From Ginsengibacter hankyongi (GTDB lineage: Bacteria > Bacteroidota > Bacteroidia > Chitinophagales > Chitinophagaceae), in contig NZ_VYQF01000001.1 of assembly GCF_008710285.1 (NCBI RefSeq), positions 1,559,501-1,623,500 of the forward strand: DNA of 64,000 nucleotides. The letters run 5' to 3'. How positions within the stretch are numbered: the stretch's first letter is position 1; every line of letters starts with the position of its first letter. Positions 17,887-27,215 of this stretch are shown piece by piece. The translations under genes and the position numbers were made by a program. Under the pieces are notes generated by a model that was given only the letters and a program-made list of their open reading frames with translations, had not been told where the DNA came from and searched no databases.

Positions 17887-18010
17887 ACTGAGTTCATTTT
17901 TTATTTTACAAATAAAATCATTTAATCGTGACAGTCATAAATACCATTGGTAGTTTTCTTTGGAAAATTTTCAAGGCTGTTTTTGTGCGAAAAAAAGATT
18001 GCTGTAAATA

Positions 18011-18029
18011 GTTCTTATATTACAAGAAC
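18011..18029. repeat. Inverted repeat just upstream of the CPA1 antiporter start
   Basis: GTTCTTATATTACAAGAAC is a 6-bp inverted repeat with a 7-base spacer, ending 3 bases before ATG 18033. It could be an operator or an RNA hairpin masking the translation start. Confidence 0.35.
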
Positions 18030-18032
18030 ACA

Positions 18033-19298
18033 ATGGAAATATATAATATAATTACAGTAATCATCTTGTTAGCTGCAGTTTTCGGCTATATTAACCAGCG
18101 CTTTATAAAGCTTCCGGGCACAATCGGGATAATGATAATTTCGATTATTGCATCGCTAGTTGTAATCACATTAGATAATATTTACCCAAAATTTTTTGTA
18201 AGCACTATCGAGTCAATTAAGGCTATAGATTTTAATACAGTTGTTTTAAAAGTAATGCTCAGCTTTCTGTTATTTGCTGCAGCTATCCACATCGATGTAA
18301 AGAAATTGAGAAGTGAAAGGAAAGCGATACTCACTTTTTCTACCATTAGCATTCTTATATCAACGCTCGTAGTTGGTTTTCTTCTTTACTTAACTATTTT
18401 GATTTTTGGCCTGAAGGTTAATTTTTTATACTGCCTTTTATTCGGAGCGTTAATTTCACCTACTGATCCCATAGCCGTTGTTGGTATTTTGAAAAGAGCA
18501 AAAATTCCTGCCTCATTAGAAACAAAAATAAGTGGTGAGAGTCTTTTCAATGATGGAGTTGGTGTTGTGTTGTTTATAACTTTCTACGAAGTTGCAAAAA
18601 TTGGTCTCGCAAATATTTCTGTATGGAATGTTTTATGGCTTTTTGTGAGAGAGACCGGTGGTGGACTATTGCTGGGCTGGTTGTTAGGTTATTTATGTTA
18701 TTGGTCTATAAAATCTATTGATAATTATGTTGTGGAAGTAATGATAACGCTTGCCATTGTAATGGGAGGTTATTCACTTGCAGGAGAATTGCACGTAAGT
18801 GGCCCGTTAGCGATGGTTATGGCAGGATTAATAACAGGAGATAAAGGGATGGACTCAGGAGTAAGTGATATTACACGGGATTACCTTGGTAAGTTTTGGG
18901 AATTGATGGACGAATTAATGAACGCAATCTTATTTCTTTTAATTGGGTTTGAAATGTTGATCGTTGCGTTTAACCTTACACTCTTTTGGCTTGGGTGCAT
19001 TGCTGTGGTAATTGTATTATTTGCAAGGTTAATCTCGGTTTCAATTCCAATAATTATTTTAAAAAGTAAGAAAACGTTTGAAAATAATGCCATTCCAATT
19101 CTTACCTGGGGCGCTTTGCGTGGGGGTATTTCTGTAGCACTGGCCCTGTCTGTGCCGAAGTATATGTATGGCGATATGTTCGTTTCTATAACTTACATCG
19201 TTGTATTATTTTCAATAGTGGTGCAAGGACTTACTATTGGAAAATTTGCAAACAAGCTTCGCGAAAAAGACGAGTTAAAAAATTCAATTTCGTCATAA
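18033..19298 (+). CDS. CPA1-family cation:proton antiporter (NhaP type)
   Basis: A 421-residue protein with about twelve transmembrane helices. Family signatures are FGALISPTDPIAVVGILK (helix 4, residues about 138-155) and KISGESLFNDGVGVVLF (the ND pair of helix 5 that carries ions). The late segment WGALRGGISVALALSVP contains the conserved arginine. It exchanges Na+ or K+ for protons and serves pH and salt homeostasis. The tail after the last helix is short and charged. Confidence 0.94.
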   Translation: MEIYNIITVIILLAAVFGYINQRFIKLPGTIGIMIISIIASLVVITLDNIYPKFFVSTIESIKAIDFNTVVLKVMLSFLLFAAAIHIDVKKLRSERKAILTFSTISILISTLVVGFLLYLTILIFGLKVNFLYCLLFGALISPTDPIAVVGILKRAKIPASLETKISGESLFNDGVGVVLFITFYEVAKIGLANISVWNVLWLFVRETGGGLLLGWLLGYLCYWSIKSIDNYVVEVMITLAIVMGGYSLAGELHVSGPLAMVMAGLITGDKGMDSGVSDITRDYLGKFWELMDELMNAILFLLIGFEMLIVAFNLTLFWLGCIAVVIVLFARLISVSIPIIILKSKKTFENNAIPILTWGALRGGISVALALSVPKYMYGDMFVSITYIVVLFSIVVQGLTIGKFANKLREKDELKNSISS

Positions 19299-19350
19299 AG
19301 GTAGGGTAAATCCATTTTGATATATAACTGCTTTGGTCTAATTTTGCACC

Positions 19351-19386
19351 ATCCCTGGCGGATTTGTTTATTGTTCATCCGGGGAT
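19351..19386 (+). other. Bulged inverted repeat in the leader of metH (first gene)
   Basis: ATCCC-TGG-CGGAT pairs with ATCCG-GGGAT across a 13-base loop, giving a 10-bp stem with a 3-base bulge. It lies between the antiporter stop and ATG 19523. No T-run follows, so it is not a classical terminator. It could be a leader RNA element for the methionine synthase genes; I do not recognise a known riboswitch. Confidence 0.35.
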
Positions 19387-19522
19387 ATGCGAAAAGTCAA
19401 TTAATCTGAACTAATAAACGAAACATTCTGCACCGATCTCCAGGATTTTTAATTCGTTTATCTTTTTCATTTCACTTTTGGCATCAGGTATTTTCAATTG
19501 AAGTCTATTTTAATTTTTGCAA

Positions 19523-20539
19523 ATGAAAAAAACAATAAAGGAATGTCTCAATGAGCGCATTCTTATAATTGATGGCGCTATGGGAACTATGATTCAGCGT
19601 TATAAACTCGAAGAAAAAGATTTTCGCGGAGAAAGGTTCGAAGATTGGCATAAAGATGTAAAAGGAAATAATGATTTGCTGAGCATTACGCAACCTCAGA
19701 TTATTGAGGCAATACACAAAGAGTATCTAAAAGCCGGTGCCGATATTATTGAAACCAACACCTTCAGCAGTACATCTATAGCGCAGGCAGATTATGATAT
19801 GCAATCCCTGGCGTATGAGCTAAATGTTGCGGCAGCAAAATGCGCACGAAATGCAATTGATAAATTTCTTGCAGAGACAAACAGTAAAAGCGAAAAATTT
19901 ATTGCGGGCGCTATTGGTCCTCTCAATAAAACATTGAGTCTTTCACCAGATGTAAATAATCCCGGCTTTCGCACCGTGACTTTTGATGAAGTGGCTAACG
20001 CTTATTACGAACAAATAAGGGGCTTGGTTGATGGTGGTGTTGATCTGCTTTTAATTGAAACAATTTTTGATACACTCAATGCAAAAGCGGCGATTTATGC
20101 AATTAAAAAATATTTCAGGAATACAAAAAAACAGGAACTGCCCATCATGATAAGTGGCACTATAACGGATGCGAGTGGACGCACTTTAAGTGGGCAAACG
20201 TTGGAAGCGTTTTACATTTCAGTGTCTCATGCAAATCCATTAAGTGTTGGATTAAATTGTGCATTGGGAGCAAAAGAAATGCGCCCATATATTGAAGAGC
20301 TTAGTGAAATTGCAGGTTGTTACACATCAGCATATCCTAATGCAGGTTTACCAAATGCATTTGGGGAATATGATGAACAACCTGAAGAAACAGCGCACAT
20401 TATTGAAGAGTGGGCAAAAGAAGGGTTTGTAAATATAGTAGGTGGCTGTTGCGGAACAACCCCGGATCATATAAAACATATTGCCGAACAGGTTAAAAAA
20501 TTTAAAGCAAGAGAATTGCCGGTTTTGGAAGAAGCCTGA
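19523..20539 (+). CDS. metH: Methionine synthase, homocysteine-binding half (split MetH)
   Basis: A 338-residue protein equal to the first domain of cobalamin-dependent methionine synthase. It starts [17 protein letters not shown]. The three zinc-binding cysteines are present, one in GLNCALGA and the pair in [11 protein letters not shown]. It binds homocysteine and activates its thiol. The protein ends where E. coli MetH would continue into the folate domain, and that remainder is the next gene, 30 bases on. ATG 19523 is used; the in-frame TTG at 19517 lies in a TAATTTTTG box that may be the -7 element. Confidence 0.93.
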   Translation: MKKTIKECLNERILIIDGAMGTMIQRYKLEEKDFRGERFEDWHKDVKGNNDLLSITQPQIIEAIHKEYLKAGADIIETNTFSSTSIAQADYDMQSLAYELNVAAAKCARNAIDKFLAETNSKSEKFIAGAIGPLNKTLSLSPDVNNPGFRTVTFDEVANAYYEQIRGLVDGGVDLLLIETIFDTLNAKAAIYAIKKYFRNTKKQELPIMISGTITDASGRTLSGQTLEAFYISVSHANPLSVGLNCALGAKEMRPYIEELSEIAGCYTSAYPNAGLPNAFGEYDEQPEETAHIIEEWAKEGFVNIVGGCCGTTPDHIKHIAEQVKKFKARELPVLEEA

Positions 20540-20569
20540 TGTATTCAGGGCTGATAAAACGAGATAAAG

Positions 20570-23281
20570 ATGACAGAAAATAAAATTATAAAACCGTTTT
20601 TACGTCTTTCAGGATTAGAACCCTTAGTAGTTCGTCCTGAAACTAATTTTGTAAATATTGGCGAACGAACTAATGTTACCGGCTCAAAAAAATTTGCACG
20701 TCTTGTAAGAGAAGGAAATTATGAAGAAGCGCTGTCTGTTGCAAGACAGCAGGTAGAAAACGGTGCGCAGATTCTTGATGTAAATATGGATGATGCTTTG
20801 CTTGATGGCGAAAAGGCGATGACGACTTTCTTAAATCTCCTGCAGGCAGAACCTGATATCGCCAAGATTCCTATAATGATTGATTCTTCTAAATTCAACA
20901 TTATAGAGGCCGGATTGAAATGTGTGCAGGGGAAATGCATTGTGAATTCTATCTCGTTAAAAGAGGGAGAAGAAAAATTTTTAGACCAGGCATTTATCTG
21001 TAAAAGCTTTGGCGCATCAGTAATTGTTATGGCTTTTGATGAAAATGGCCAGGCCGATACCAAGCAACGTAAAGTTGAAATTTGTAAGCGTGCTTATGAT
21101 ATACTTACTACTGTTGCAGGTTACGAGCCGCAGGATATAATTTTCGATCCTAACATTTTTGCTATTGCAACCGGTATTGAGGAACATAACAATTATGGTG
21201 TCGATTTTATAGAAGCAACACGTGAAATTAAAAAGCTGATGCCGCTTACAAAAGTGAGTGGTGGTGTTAGTAATGTTTCCTTTTCTTTTCGTGGTAACGA
21301 GGCCGTTAGGGAGGCGATGCATTCCGTTTTTTTATATCATGCTATAAAGGCAGGTATGGATATGGGAATAGTAAATGCAGGCCAGTTACAGATTTACGAA
21401 CAGATTGATCCTGTATTAAAAGAATTATGTGAAGATGTTATTCTTAACAGGAGTGAAGATGGCACGGATAAATTACTTGCATTTGCTGACACTGTTAAAG
21501 CAAAAAATAAAGCAATTGTAAAAGATGAAGCATGGAGAAATGAACCGGTTGAAAAGCGTTTAAGCCACTCGTTAGTAAATGGTATTACTGATTTTATTGA
21601 CGGTGATACCGAAGAAGCACGCCTTAAATACCCCAAACCTCTCGATGTAATCGAAGGTCCGTTAATGGACGGAATGAATATAGTGGGTGATCTGTTTGGC
21701 AGTGGTAAAATGTTTTTGCCACAGGTGGTAAAGAGTGCCCGGGTTATGAAAAAAAGTGTGAACTATTTATTCCCTTTTATTGAAGCGGAAAAAGAAAAGA
21801 CAAAACAAGCAAATATTAAAGCTGGAATATTAAATATAGAAGGCGCTGGCCCTGCAAAAATTTTAATGGCTACAGTAAAAGGCGACGTACATGACATTGG
21901 TAAAAATATTGTTGGGGTTGTATTAGGCTGTAATGGATATGAAGTAATTGATATGGGCGTAATGGTTCCAACTGAGAAAATATTACAGGCAGCCCGGGAT
22001 AATAAAGTTGCCATGATTGGCCTTAGCGGTTTAATTACCCCTTCCCTGGATGAAATGGTTCATGTGGCAAAAGAAATGAAAAGGCAAAATTTTGATATCC
22101 CATTAATGATTGGAGGCGCCACTACTTCTCGTTTACACACGGCCGTTAGAATTGCCCCCGAATTCGATAATGGGGTAGTTCATGTGCTTGATGCTTCAAG
22201 AAGCGTGACTGTTGCGGGAAGCTTATTGAATAAGGAAACGAAGCCTGCTTTTCTTTCAGCTATAAAAGCTGAATATGACAAACTGAAAAAGGACTTCGGT
22301 AACAAAAGATCTGCAAAAACATTATTGCCGTTTGAAAAGGCCCAACAAAATAAACCAGTAATTAACTGGGAAAGTTTTAACCCTGTGCAACCAACTTTTA
22401 CCGGAACGAAGGTTTTTGAAGATTATGATCTTAATGAAATTTATAAATACATAGATTGGCAGCCCTTTTTTATTGCATGGGAAATGCACGGTAAGTTTCC
22501 ACAAATTTTAAACGATGAAAAAATAGGCGAAGCTGCAACCAAACTCTATAATGAAGCGCAGATTTTTTTGAAAAAAATAATTAAAGAAAAGTGGTTAACC
22601 GCAAAAGGCGTCATTGGTTTTTGGGAAGCAAATGCGAGTAATGATGATACGGTTCAGGTGAAGACAAAAAGCGGTAAAAATATAAACCTTGAATTTTTGC
22701 GCCAGCAAATGGCCAAAGCTCCGGGACAACCAAATATTTCTCTAGCAGATTTTATAAAGCCGGAAAGCGATTTCATAGGCGCATTTGCTGTGTCTATTCA
22801 TGGTATAGAAACTCACATAGAAAGATTTAATAAGGAGTTGGATGACTATAGCAAGATAATGTTGCAGGCGCTTGCCGACAGGCTCGCAGAAGGTTTCGCA
22901 GAATTGTTACATGAAAAAACAAGAAAAGAATTTTGGGGCTATGCCACCGATGAACATTTGTCTTCAGAAGAACTGATAGCTGAAAAATATTTGGGAATTC
23001 GACCGGCACCCGGCTATCCTGCATGCCCCGATCATACAGAAAAATATAAGCTTTTTGAATTGTTGAATGCCACCCAAAATGCTGGAATTATTTTAACTGA
23101 ATCATTGGCAATGTATCCTGCGTCTTCTGTTTGTGGTTGGTATTTTGCTCATCCGGAAAGCAAATATTTTGGAGTAGGAAAAATTGCTAAAGACCAGGTG
23201 GAAGATTATGCAAAAAGAAAAAATATGCCGGTGGAAGAAATAGAAAGATGGTTAAGGCCGCAATTAGATTATGATGCTTAA
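20570..23281 (+). CDS. metH: Methionine synthase, folate/B12/activation half (split MetH)
   Basis: A 903-residue protein carrying the other three MetH modules. The methyltetrahydrofolate (pterin) domain is about residues 20-300 ([30 protein letters not shown]). The cobalamin cap and B12 domain follows, with the DVHDIG ligand motif near residue 440 and [13 protein letters not shown]. The reactivation domain has [15 protein letters not shown] and the terminal SKYFGVGKI region. With the preceding 338-residue gene the enzyme is complete, transferring the methyl group of 5-methyl-THF to homocysteine. The two genes form an operon. Confidence 0.95.
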   Translation: MTENKIIKPFLRLSGLEPLVVRPETNFVNIGERTNVTGSKKFARLVREGNYEEALSVARQQVENGAQILDVNMDDALLDGEKAMTTFLNLLQAEPDIAKIPIMIDSSKFNIIEAGLKCVQGKCIVNSISLKEGEEKFLDQAFICKSFGASVIVMAFDENGQADTKQRKVEICKRAYDILTTVAGYEPQDIIFDPNIFAIATGIEEHNNYGVDFIEATREIKKLMPLTKVSGGVSNVSFSFRGNEAVREAMHSVFLYHAIKAGMDMGIVNAGQLQIYEQIDPVLKELCEDVILNRSEDGTDKLLAFADTVKAKNKAIVKDEAWRNEPVEKRLSHSLVNGITDFIDGDTEEARLKYPKPLDVIEGPLMDGMNIVGDLFGSGKMFLPQVVKSARVMKKSVNYLFPFIEAEKEKTKQANIKAGILNIEGAGPAKILMATVKGDVHDIGKNIVGVVLGCNGYEVIDMGVMVPTEKILQAARDNKVAMIGLSGLITPSLDEMVHVAKEMKRQNFDIPLMIGGATTSRLHTAVRIAPEFDNGVVHVLDASRSVTVAGSLLNKETKPAFLSAIKAEYDKLKKDFGNKRSAKTLLPFEKAQQNKPVINWESFNPVQPTFTGTKVFEDYDLNEIYKYIDWQPFFIAWEMHGKFPQILNDEKIGEAATKLYNEAQIFLKKIIKEKWLTAKGVIGFWEANASNDDTVQVKTKSGKNINLEFLRQQMAKAPGQPNISLADFIKPESDFIGAFAVSIHGIETHIERFNKELDDYSKIMLQALADRLAEGFAELLHEKTRKEFWGYATDEHLSSEELIAEKYLGIRPAPGYPACPDHTEKYKLFELLNATQNAGIILTESLAMYPASSVCGWYFAHPESKYFGVGKIAKDQVEDYAKRKNMPVEEIERWLRPQLDYDA

Positions 23282-23317
23282 CGTCTATTCAGTCATAAAA
23301 AAATTTTTCTAACGATA

Positions 23318-23800
23318 CTATTTTTTTACAACCATTGTATGGGTCCATGAATCGTGCCATGGCACACCAAACCCACTAAACATCTCAAGTGGCACCAACC
23401 TGGAAAGGCTTCTTAGCAGCGCATCTTTGAAAGATAATTCCTCCCCGTCGGTTCTTCTAGCCATAGTTCCGGTTATAAGTTTTCCAAGCGTTTGTCCTTT
23501 GAATAATTTTTCACACAGTGTATAATACACGAGATAGTTTACAATAATTATCAAATAGGATAATGCAATTAAACCTACTTTGCTATCGTCATCAACCAGC
23601 CAATACAAAAACGAAGGAGCTATAAAAAGCAACATCCTGGCGACTACATAACCTGATGCATAGGTTAATGTTAAACGCATTAAAAGATTATCAATAACAA
23701 AGTTTAAGAAACGTTGCCCTTGCGTGGCTTGCGTATATTGAAAATAAGGGTGAATGTCATTCGTAATTAAATCCTGTTGAATATCATCTGTGTTTTCCAT
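23318..23800 (-). CDS. RDD-family membrane protein
   Basis: A 160-residue protein with about three transmembrane helices. The RDD domain starts near residue 27: QRFLNFVIDNLLMRL carries the family Arg and Asp. The late GQTLGKLITGTMARRTDGEELSF segment is the typical cytoplasmic loop, and LLRSLSRLVPLEMFS follows. The function of RDD proteins is poorly defined; some are ion transporters. It is transcribed alone, convergent with metH and divergent from the exonuclease gene. Confidence 0.88.
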   Translation of the reverse strand: MENTDDIQQDLITNDIHPYFQYTQATQGQRFLNFVIDNLLMRLTLTYASGYVVARMLLFIAPSFLYWLVDDDSKVGLIALSYLIIIVNYLVYYTLCEKLFKGQTLGKLITGTMARRTDGEELSFKDALLRSLSRLVPLEMFSGFGVPWHDSWTHTMVVKK

Positions 23801-23846
23801 TATTGATGTTTAATTTTACAATTATAAATATTATAAACGATTATTT

Positions 23847-24614
23847 ATGCGAATCATTACTTATAACGTAAATGGAATAAGAGCTGCAATAAAAAGGGGG
23901 TTTATTGATTGGCTAAAAACTGATCCTGCAGATATCGTTTGTATCCAGGAAGTAAAAGCACATGAAGCAGATATAGATCGCGTTGCAATTGAATCTGCAG
24001 GTTACCGGCCTTACTTTTTCCTGGCGCAGAAAAAAGGATATAGTGGTGTGGGCATTTTAACCAAAATAGAACCTACTAACGTGGAATATGGACATGGTAA
24101 GGAACAAAGCGATTTTGAAGGAAGAGTATTAAGGGCGGACTTTGGCGATATTACTTTAATTAACGCATACTTTCCTTCGGGCACAACTGGTGAACCGCGT
24201 CAGTCTTATAAATACATTTGGCTCGATGAATTTCTTGATTACCTGAATGAACTTCGAAAAACACGAACAAAAATAATTGTGTGTGGAGATTATAATATTG
24301 CGCATAAGGATATAGATATTCATAACCCTGTTTCAAATAAAAAGACCTCTGGATTTTTGCCTGAAGAAAGAGCGTGGCTTGATAAATTTATGAATAACGA
24401 TTTTGTTGATGGCTTCCGGCATCTTAATAAAGAGCCGGATCACTATACGTGGTGGAGTGTGATGCGGCCTAGTACAAGATTGGAAAACAAGGGCTGGAGA
24501 ATAGACTATATCAATGTTTCAACAAGCCTTCGCGATATGATTAAAGATGTAAAAATTTTTCCTGAGGTAAAGCACAGCGATCACTGCCCGGTGTATCTCG
24601 AACTTAAACCCTGA
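23847..24614 (+). CDS. xth: Exodeoxyribonuclease III / AP endonuclease
   Basis: A 255-residue enzyme of the ExoIII family, about the usual length. Motifs in order are ITYNVNGIRAA (metal ligand Asn), VCIQEVKA (metal Glu), INAYFPSG, CGDYNIAH (catalytic Asp/Asn), WWSVMRPSTR and the terminal HSDHCPV with the catalytic Asp-His. It cuts at abasic sites and removes 3'-blocking groups in base excision repair. The next gene (DUF4286) begins 2 bases after its stop, so the two are co-transcribed. Confidence 0.95.
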   Translation: MRIITYNVNGIRAAIKRGFIDWLKTDPADIVCIQEVKAHEADIDRVAIESAGYRPYFFLAQKKGYSGVGILTKIEPTNVEYGHGKEQSDFEGRVLRADFGDITLINAYFPSGTTGEPRQSYKYIWLDEFLDYLNELRKTRTKIIVCGDYNIAHKDIDIHNPVSNKKTSGFLPEERAWLDKFMNNDFVDGFRHLNKEPDHYTWWSVMRPSTRLENKGWRIDYINVSTSLRDMIKDVKIFPEVKHSDHCPVYLELKP

Positions 24615-24616
24615 AT

Positions 24617-24922
24617 ATGTTTGTATATAATATCACCATAAAAGTTGATAATAATATTGAAGAAGAATGGCTGCGTTGGCAAAAAGAAATTCATATTCCT
24701 GAAATACTTGCCACAGGATTTTTTTATGATCACCGTTTTTTTAAATTGCTTGATCAGGATGAAAGTGAAGGAAAGACCTATGTTATACAATATTTTTCAT
24801 TAGAAAAAAAAGACTACGAAGAATATATTCATGGTTATGCGCCACTTCTTCGTGAGAAAGCTTTCTTAAAATGGGGAAATCAATTTATTGCATTTCGAAC
24901 GCTTCTAAAGACTGTGCAGTAA
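24617..24922 (+). CDS. DUF4286 family protein
   Basis: A 101-residue cytoplasmic protein with a ferredoxin-like/dimeric alpha-beta barrel pattern: MFVYNITIKVDNNIEEEWLRW opens it, then HIPEILATGFF and the YVIQYFSLE strand. This is the arrangement of DUF4286, a Bacteroidota family of unknown function. It follows the exonuclease III gene by 2 bases. Confidence 0.85.
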   Translation: MFVYNITIKVDNNIEEEWLRWQKEIHIPEILATGFFYDHRFFKLLDQDESEGKTYVIQYFSLEKKDYEEYIHGYAPLLREKAFLKWGNQFIAFRTLLKTVQ

Positions 24923-24974
24923 TTGTTGGTATAATTTATTATTGTTCACTCTACATACAACTATTCTATAAAAC

Positions 24975-25020
24975 CCTTTACTGTAAAGGATTTCCGAAAA
25001 AAATAGTGAAAAATTTCGGA
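24975..25020. repeat. Two inverted repeats between DUF4286 and HU genes
   Basis: CCTTTACTGTAAAGG at 24975-24989 is a 7-bp inverted repeat with a single-base spacer. A second repeat pairs TCCGAAA (24993-24999) with TTTCGGA (25014-25020). They lie about 140 bases upstream of the HU promoter. The second could form a terminator-like stem for the preceding genes, but no clear T-run follows. The first looks more like a DNA-binding site. Confidence 0.4.
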
Positions 25021-25159
25021 CGTTATCTTTTAATAAAAAATCAATTTTTTGGTAAAGATCTTTTTGCGATTTGATGTAAAACCTTTGCCAATTGCGGATT
25101 TCAGCAAAAGAAGTTTAAAAAAAAAATTGTAAAAAATTTCGTTGCAATGAAAAACCTTA

Positions 25160-25167
25160 TATATTTG
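25160..25167 (+). promoter_or_regulatory. -7 box (TATATTTG) of the HU gene
   Basis: TATATTTG is an exact TAnnTTTG match. It predicts a start near 25173 and a 24-base A-rich leader before ATG 25197, as expected for a highly expressed Bacteroidota gene. Confidence 0.6.
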
Positions 25168-25196
25168 TTGCAGTTAAAAAATCAAATAAAAATATT

Positions 25197-25466
25197 ATGA
25201 ACAAAGCTGAACTAATCGCCAAGATGGCCGATGATGCAGGAGTTACCAAGACACAAGCAAATGCTTCTTTAGATTCTTTTGTAGAAGCTGTTACTAAAAC
25301 CTTAAAAGGCGGAGGCAAAGTTACCCTCGTTGGTTTCGGTACTTTTTCCGTAAGTAAAAGAGCTGCCCGCAATGGTCGCAATCCTCAAACAGGAGCTGTT
25401 ATTAAAATTAAAGCCAAGAAGGTTGCTAAATTTAAGGCAGGAAAAGAATTATCAGCGAAAATCTGA
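25197..25466 (+). CDS. HU-family DNA-binding protein
   Basis: An 89-residue protein, the usual HU length. It begins MNKAELIAKMADDAGVTK, with the dimerisation helices in the first 45 residues. The beta arm holds GFGTFSVSKRAARNGRNPQTG, including the conserved Asn-Pro that intercalates into DNA, and the end is AKFKAGKELS. It bends and compacts DNA. It has its own promoter and a strong terminator just downstream. Confidence 0.96.
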   Translation: MNKAELIAKMADDAGVTKTQANASLDSFVEAVTKTLKGGGKVTLVGFGTFSVSKRAARNGRNPQTGAVIKIKAKKVAKFKAGKELSAKI

Positions 25467-25485
25467 TTGTTGGTAAAATTTTTAC

Positions 25486-25520
25486 AAAGCAAGATGCATT
25501 TATGTATCTTGCTTTTTTTT
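25486..25520 (+). terminator. Rho-independent terminator after HU
   Basis: AAAGCAAGATGCA pairs with TGTATCTTGCTTT (13 bp including one G-T wobble) around a TTTA loop, followed by a run of T. It closes the HU transcript. Confidence 0.88.
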
Positions 25521-25583
25521 ATGTAGTTGTTAAACAACTGCACCTATTTGTAACTATAATATTTAACTATAAAAAAATCTTTC

Positions 25584-25703
25584 ATGGGACGTGGTGATAA
25601 AAAAACAAAAAAAGGAAAAATATTTAAAGGCTCTTTTGGAAAATCCAGGCCTTCAAAAACCGTAGCACCGGCTAAAAAAAGCGCGGCAAAAAAAGAAGCT
25701 TAA
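25584..25703 (+). CDS. 30S ribosomal protein THX
   Basis: A 39-codon gene. The product begins MGRGDKKTKKGKIFKGSFGK, which is the GRGDkkTkkGKi.kGs.Gk pattern of the small ribosomal protein THX (bTHX) found in Bacteroidota and Thermus. It sits in the head of the 30S subunit. The tail is Lys/Ala-rich. It is a stand-alone gene between the HU terminator and the convergent pdxH gene. Confidence 0.88.
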   Translation: MGRGDKKTKKGKIFKGSFGKSRPSKTVAPAKKSAAKKEA

Positions 25704-25712
25704 GTTTAGTCT

Positions 25713-26363
25713 TTAAGGAGCGAGTCTTTCAATGATCCATGAATCTTTTTCATTGATAATATATCGTAATCGATCGTGAAGCCTGCCGGGTCCGCCTTGC
25801 CAAAACTCTATTAAGTTAGGTTTTAAAATATATCCTCCCCAATGAGGAGGCCGATTAATTTCCTTATCTGAGAATTTTTCAGAATACCGGGTAAAATTAT
25901 TTTCGAGTACTTCGCGATTTTTTATTACCTGGCTTTGCGGAGAGCTCCATGCCCCAATACGACTTTCAAGCGGGCGTTTTGAAAAGTATTCATCACTTTC
26001 CTTTTCACTTATTTTTTCAACCGTTCCTTCAATTCTCACCTGTCTTTCCAGTTCTTTCCAAAAAAACACAAGAGATGCGAAAGGGTTAGCGTTAAGTTGC
26101 CTGCCCTTGTTACTTTCATAATTTGAAAAAAATACAAATCCATCTTTGTTAAACTCTTTCAATAACACTATCCGTGCGGTAGGCTTACTGTCACGGGTAC
26201 ACGTAGCAAGCGTCATGGCATTTGCTTCATCAATAGCGCTTTCGTTTATTTCGTGCCACCACTTTTCAAATTGCTTCATAGGGTTGCCATCAACGTCTTT
26301 TTCGAGAAGAGATTGCAAACGATATTCTTTTCTCAGTCCTGCTAAGTCTGTAGTTATTTGCAT
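25713..26363 (-). CDS. pdxH: Pyridoxamine 5'-phosphate oxidase
   Basis: A 216-residue protein, the normal length for PdxH. Motifs include MTLATCTRDSKPTARIVLLKE (FMN-binding strand), GFVFFSNYESNKGRQL, NPFASLVFFWKELERQVRIEG and the C-terminal IEFWQGGPGRLHDRLRY with the substrate-binding Arg-His. It makes pyridoxal 5'-phosphate from PNP or PMP using FMN and oxygen. It is transcribed alone. Confidence 0.96.
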   Translation of the reverse strand: MQITTDLAGLRKEYRLQSLLEKDVDGNPMKQFEKWWHEINESAIDEANAMTLATCTRDSKPTARIVLLKEFNKDGFVFFSNYESNKGRQLNANPFASLVFFWKELERQVRIEGTVEKISEKESDEYFSKRPLESRIGAWSSPQSQVIKNREVLENNFTRYSEKFSDKEINRPPHWGGYILKPNLIEFWQGGPGRLHDRLRYIINEKDSWIIERLAP

Positions 26364-26454
26364 TTTTTTTTAAAATAGGTTTGATAAAACAATACACGAA
26401 ATTAACGAACGTACAACTTATATTCTATTGAATTAAAACGCTGAGATGTATAAA

Positions 26455-26486
26455 AGAAAAAAAAGCACCTGCTAAAAAGGTGCTTT
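26455..26486 (-). terminator. Terminator of the 26512-27033 gene
   Basis: On the minus strand AAAGCACC pairs with GGTGCTTT (8 bp) around a 9-base loop and is followed by a T-run. It lies 26 bases after the stop of the four-helix membrane protein gene and 90 bases before pdxH. Confidence 0.85.
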
Positions 26487-26511
26487 AAAAAAATAAAGAA
26501 ACAATTTTAAT

Positions 26512-27033
26512 TTAAGCCGGCGGGTTTGTGTTGGTAAGACTACTATTACTATTATCGGGTGTAGTGGAACCGGTAGTTGTATTGTCGTGAGTATTAATTT
26601 TGCTTTCTATATTTTTCTTCATGGTGTTAAAAGTGTCTTTTAAATTATCTGTTGGCGACCGGAAAATATAAGCAGATGCTAAAACGCCTATGGCTGCTAA
26701 TCCACCAATATAAACGCCAAAACCTATTACGGATCCGAAAATAGTATTGCCTGATGCATCAATCAAATAATACAAAATAATCAGTATAGGTATTGCTCCT
26801 GTAACTAAAGTAATGGTCCACATACTGGTGTCAAAATTCTTAGTTTGATCCCCTAAAAGGGTAATAATGCCCGCCACGACAAAACATAGAAAAATAAATA
26901 TTCCACTACCATGCATACCATTCACGCTACCTAAGAATGGTATTGAAACCCATGGTAAAAACATGGAAATGACACCAATTGCGGAGGCAATTAAAACAAA
27001 TTTTCTTTGCTTGTTCATTGTTTGAAAATTCAT
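26512..27033 (-). CDS. Four-helix membrane protein of unknown function
   Basis: A 173-residue protein with four predicted transmembrane segments (about residues 12-30, 40-60, 70-92 and 97-118). A cytoplasmic or periplasmic tail follows, rich in Asn, Thr and Ser (NTHDNTTTGSTTPDNSNSS), which looks disordered. The start may be ATG 27033 or the Met five codons later. I do not recognise the family. It is a single-gene unit with its own terminator. Confidence 0.75.
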   Translation of the reverse strand: MNFQTMNKQRKFVLIASAIGVISMFLPWVSIPFLGSVNGMHGSGIFIFLCFVVAGIITLLGDQTKNFDTSMWTITLVTGAIPILIILYYLIDASGNTIFGSVIGFGVYIGGLAAIGVLASAYIFRSPTDNLKDTFNTMKKNIESKINTHDNTTTGSTTPDNSNSSLTNTNPPA

Positions 27034-27215
27034 AAGTGTAAGTTTAGAGAGTGAGATAATTAAATTACCAACTGAATATTAAAGGCATGAAACATAGGTC
27101 GATCCGAAAATTAAAAAATTGTTTATTATAAAACAAGGGAGGGATTTTGCAAACAAATTCGTTAATTAGATAAACAAAACAATTCAGATCATTGCTTATT
27201 CATCAAAAGGAACAT

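Noticed and set aside
24871-25074. 67-residue plus-strand frame across the DUF4286 3' end
   Set aside because: Most of its length overlaps the real DUF4286 frame or runs into the repeats. The sequence is a low-complexity hydrophobic mix without a proper start context.
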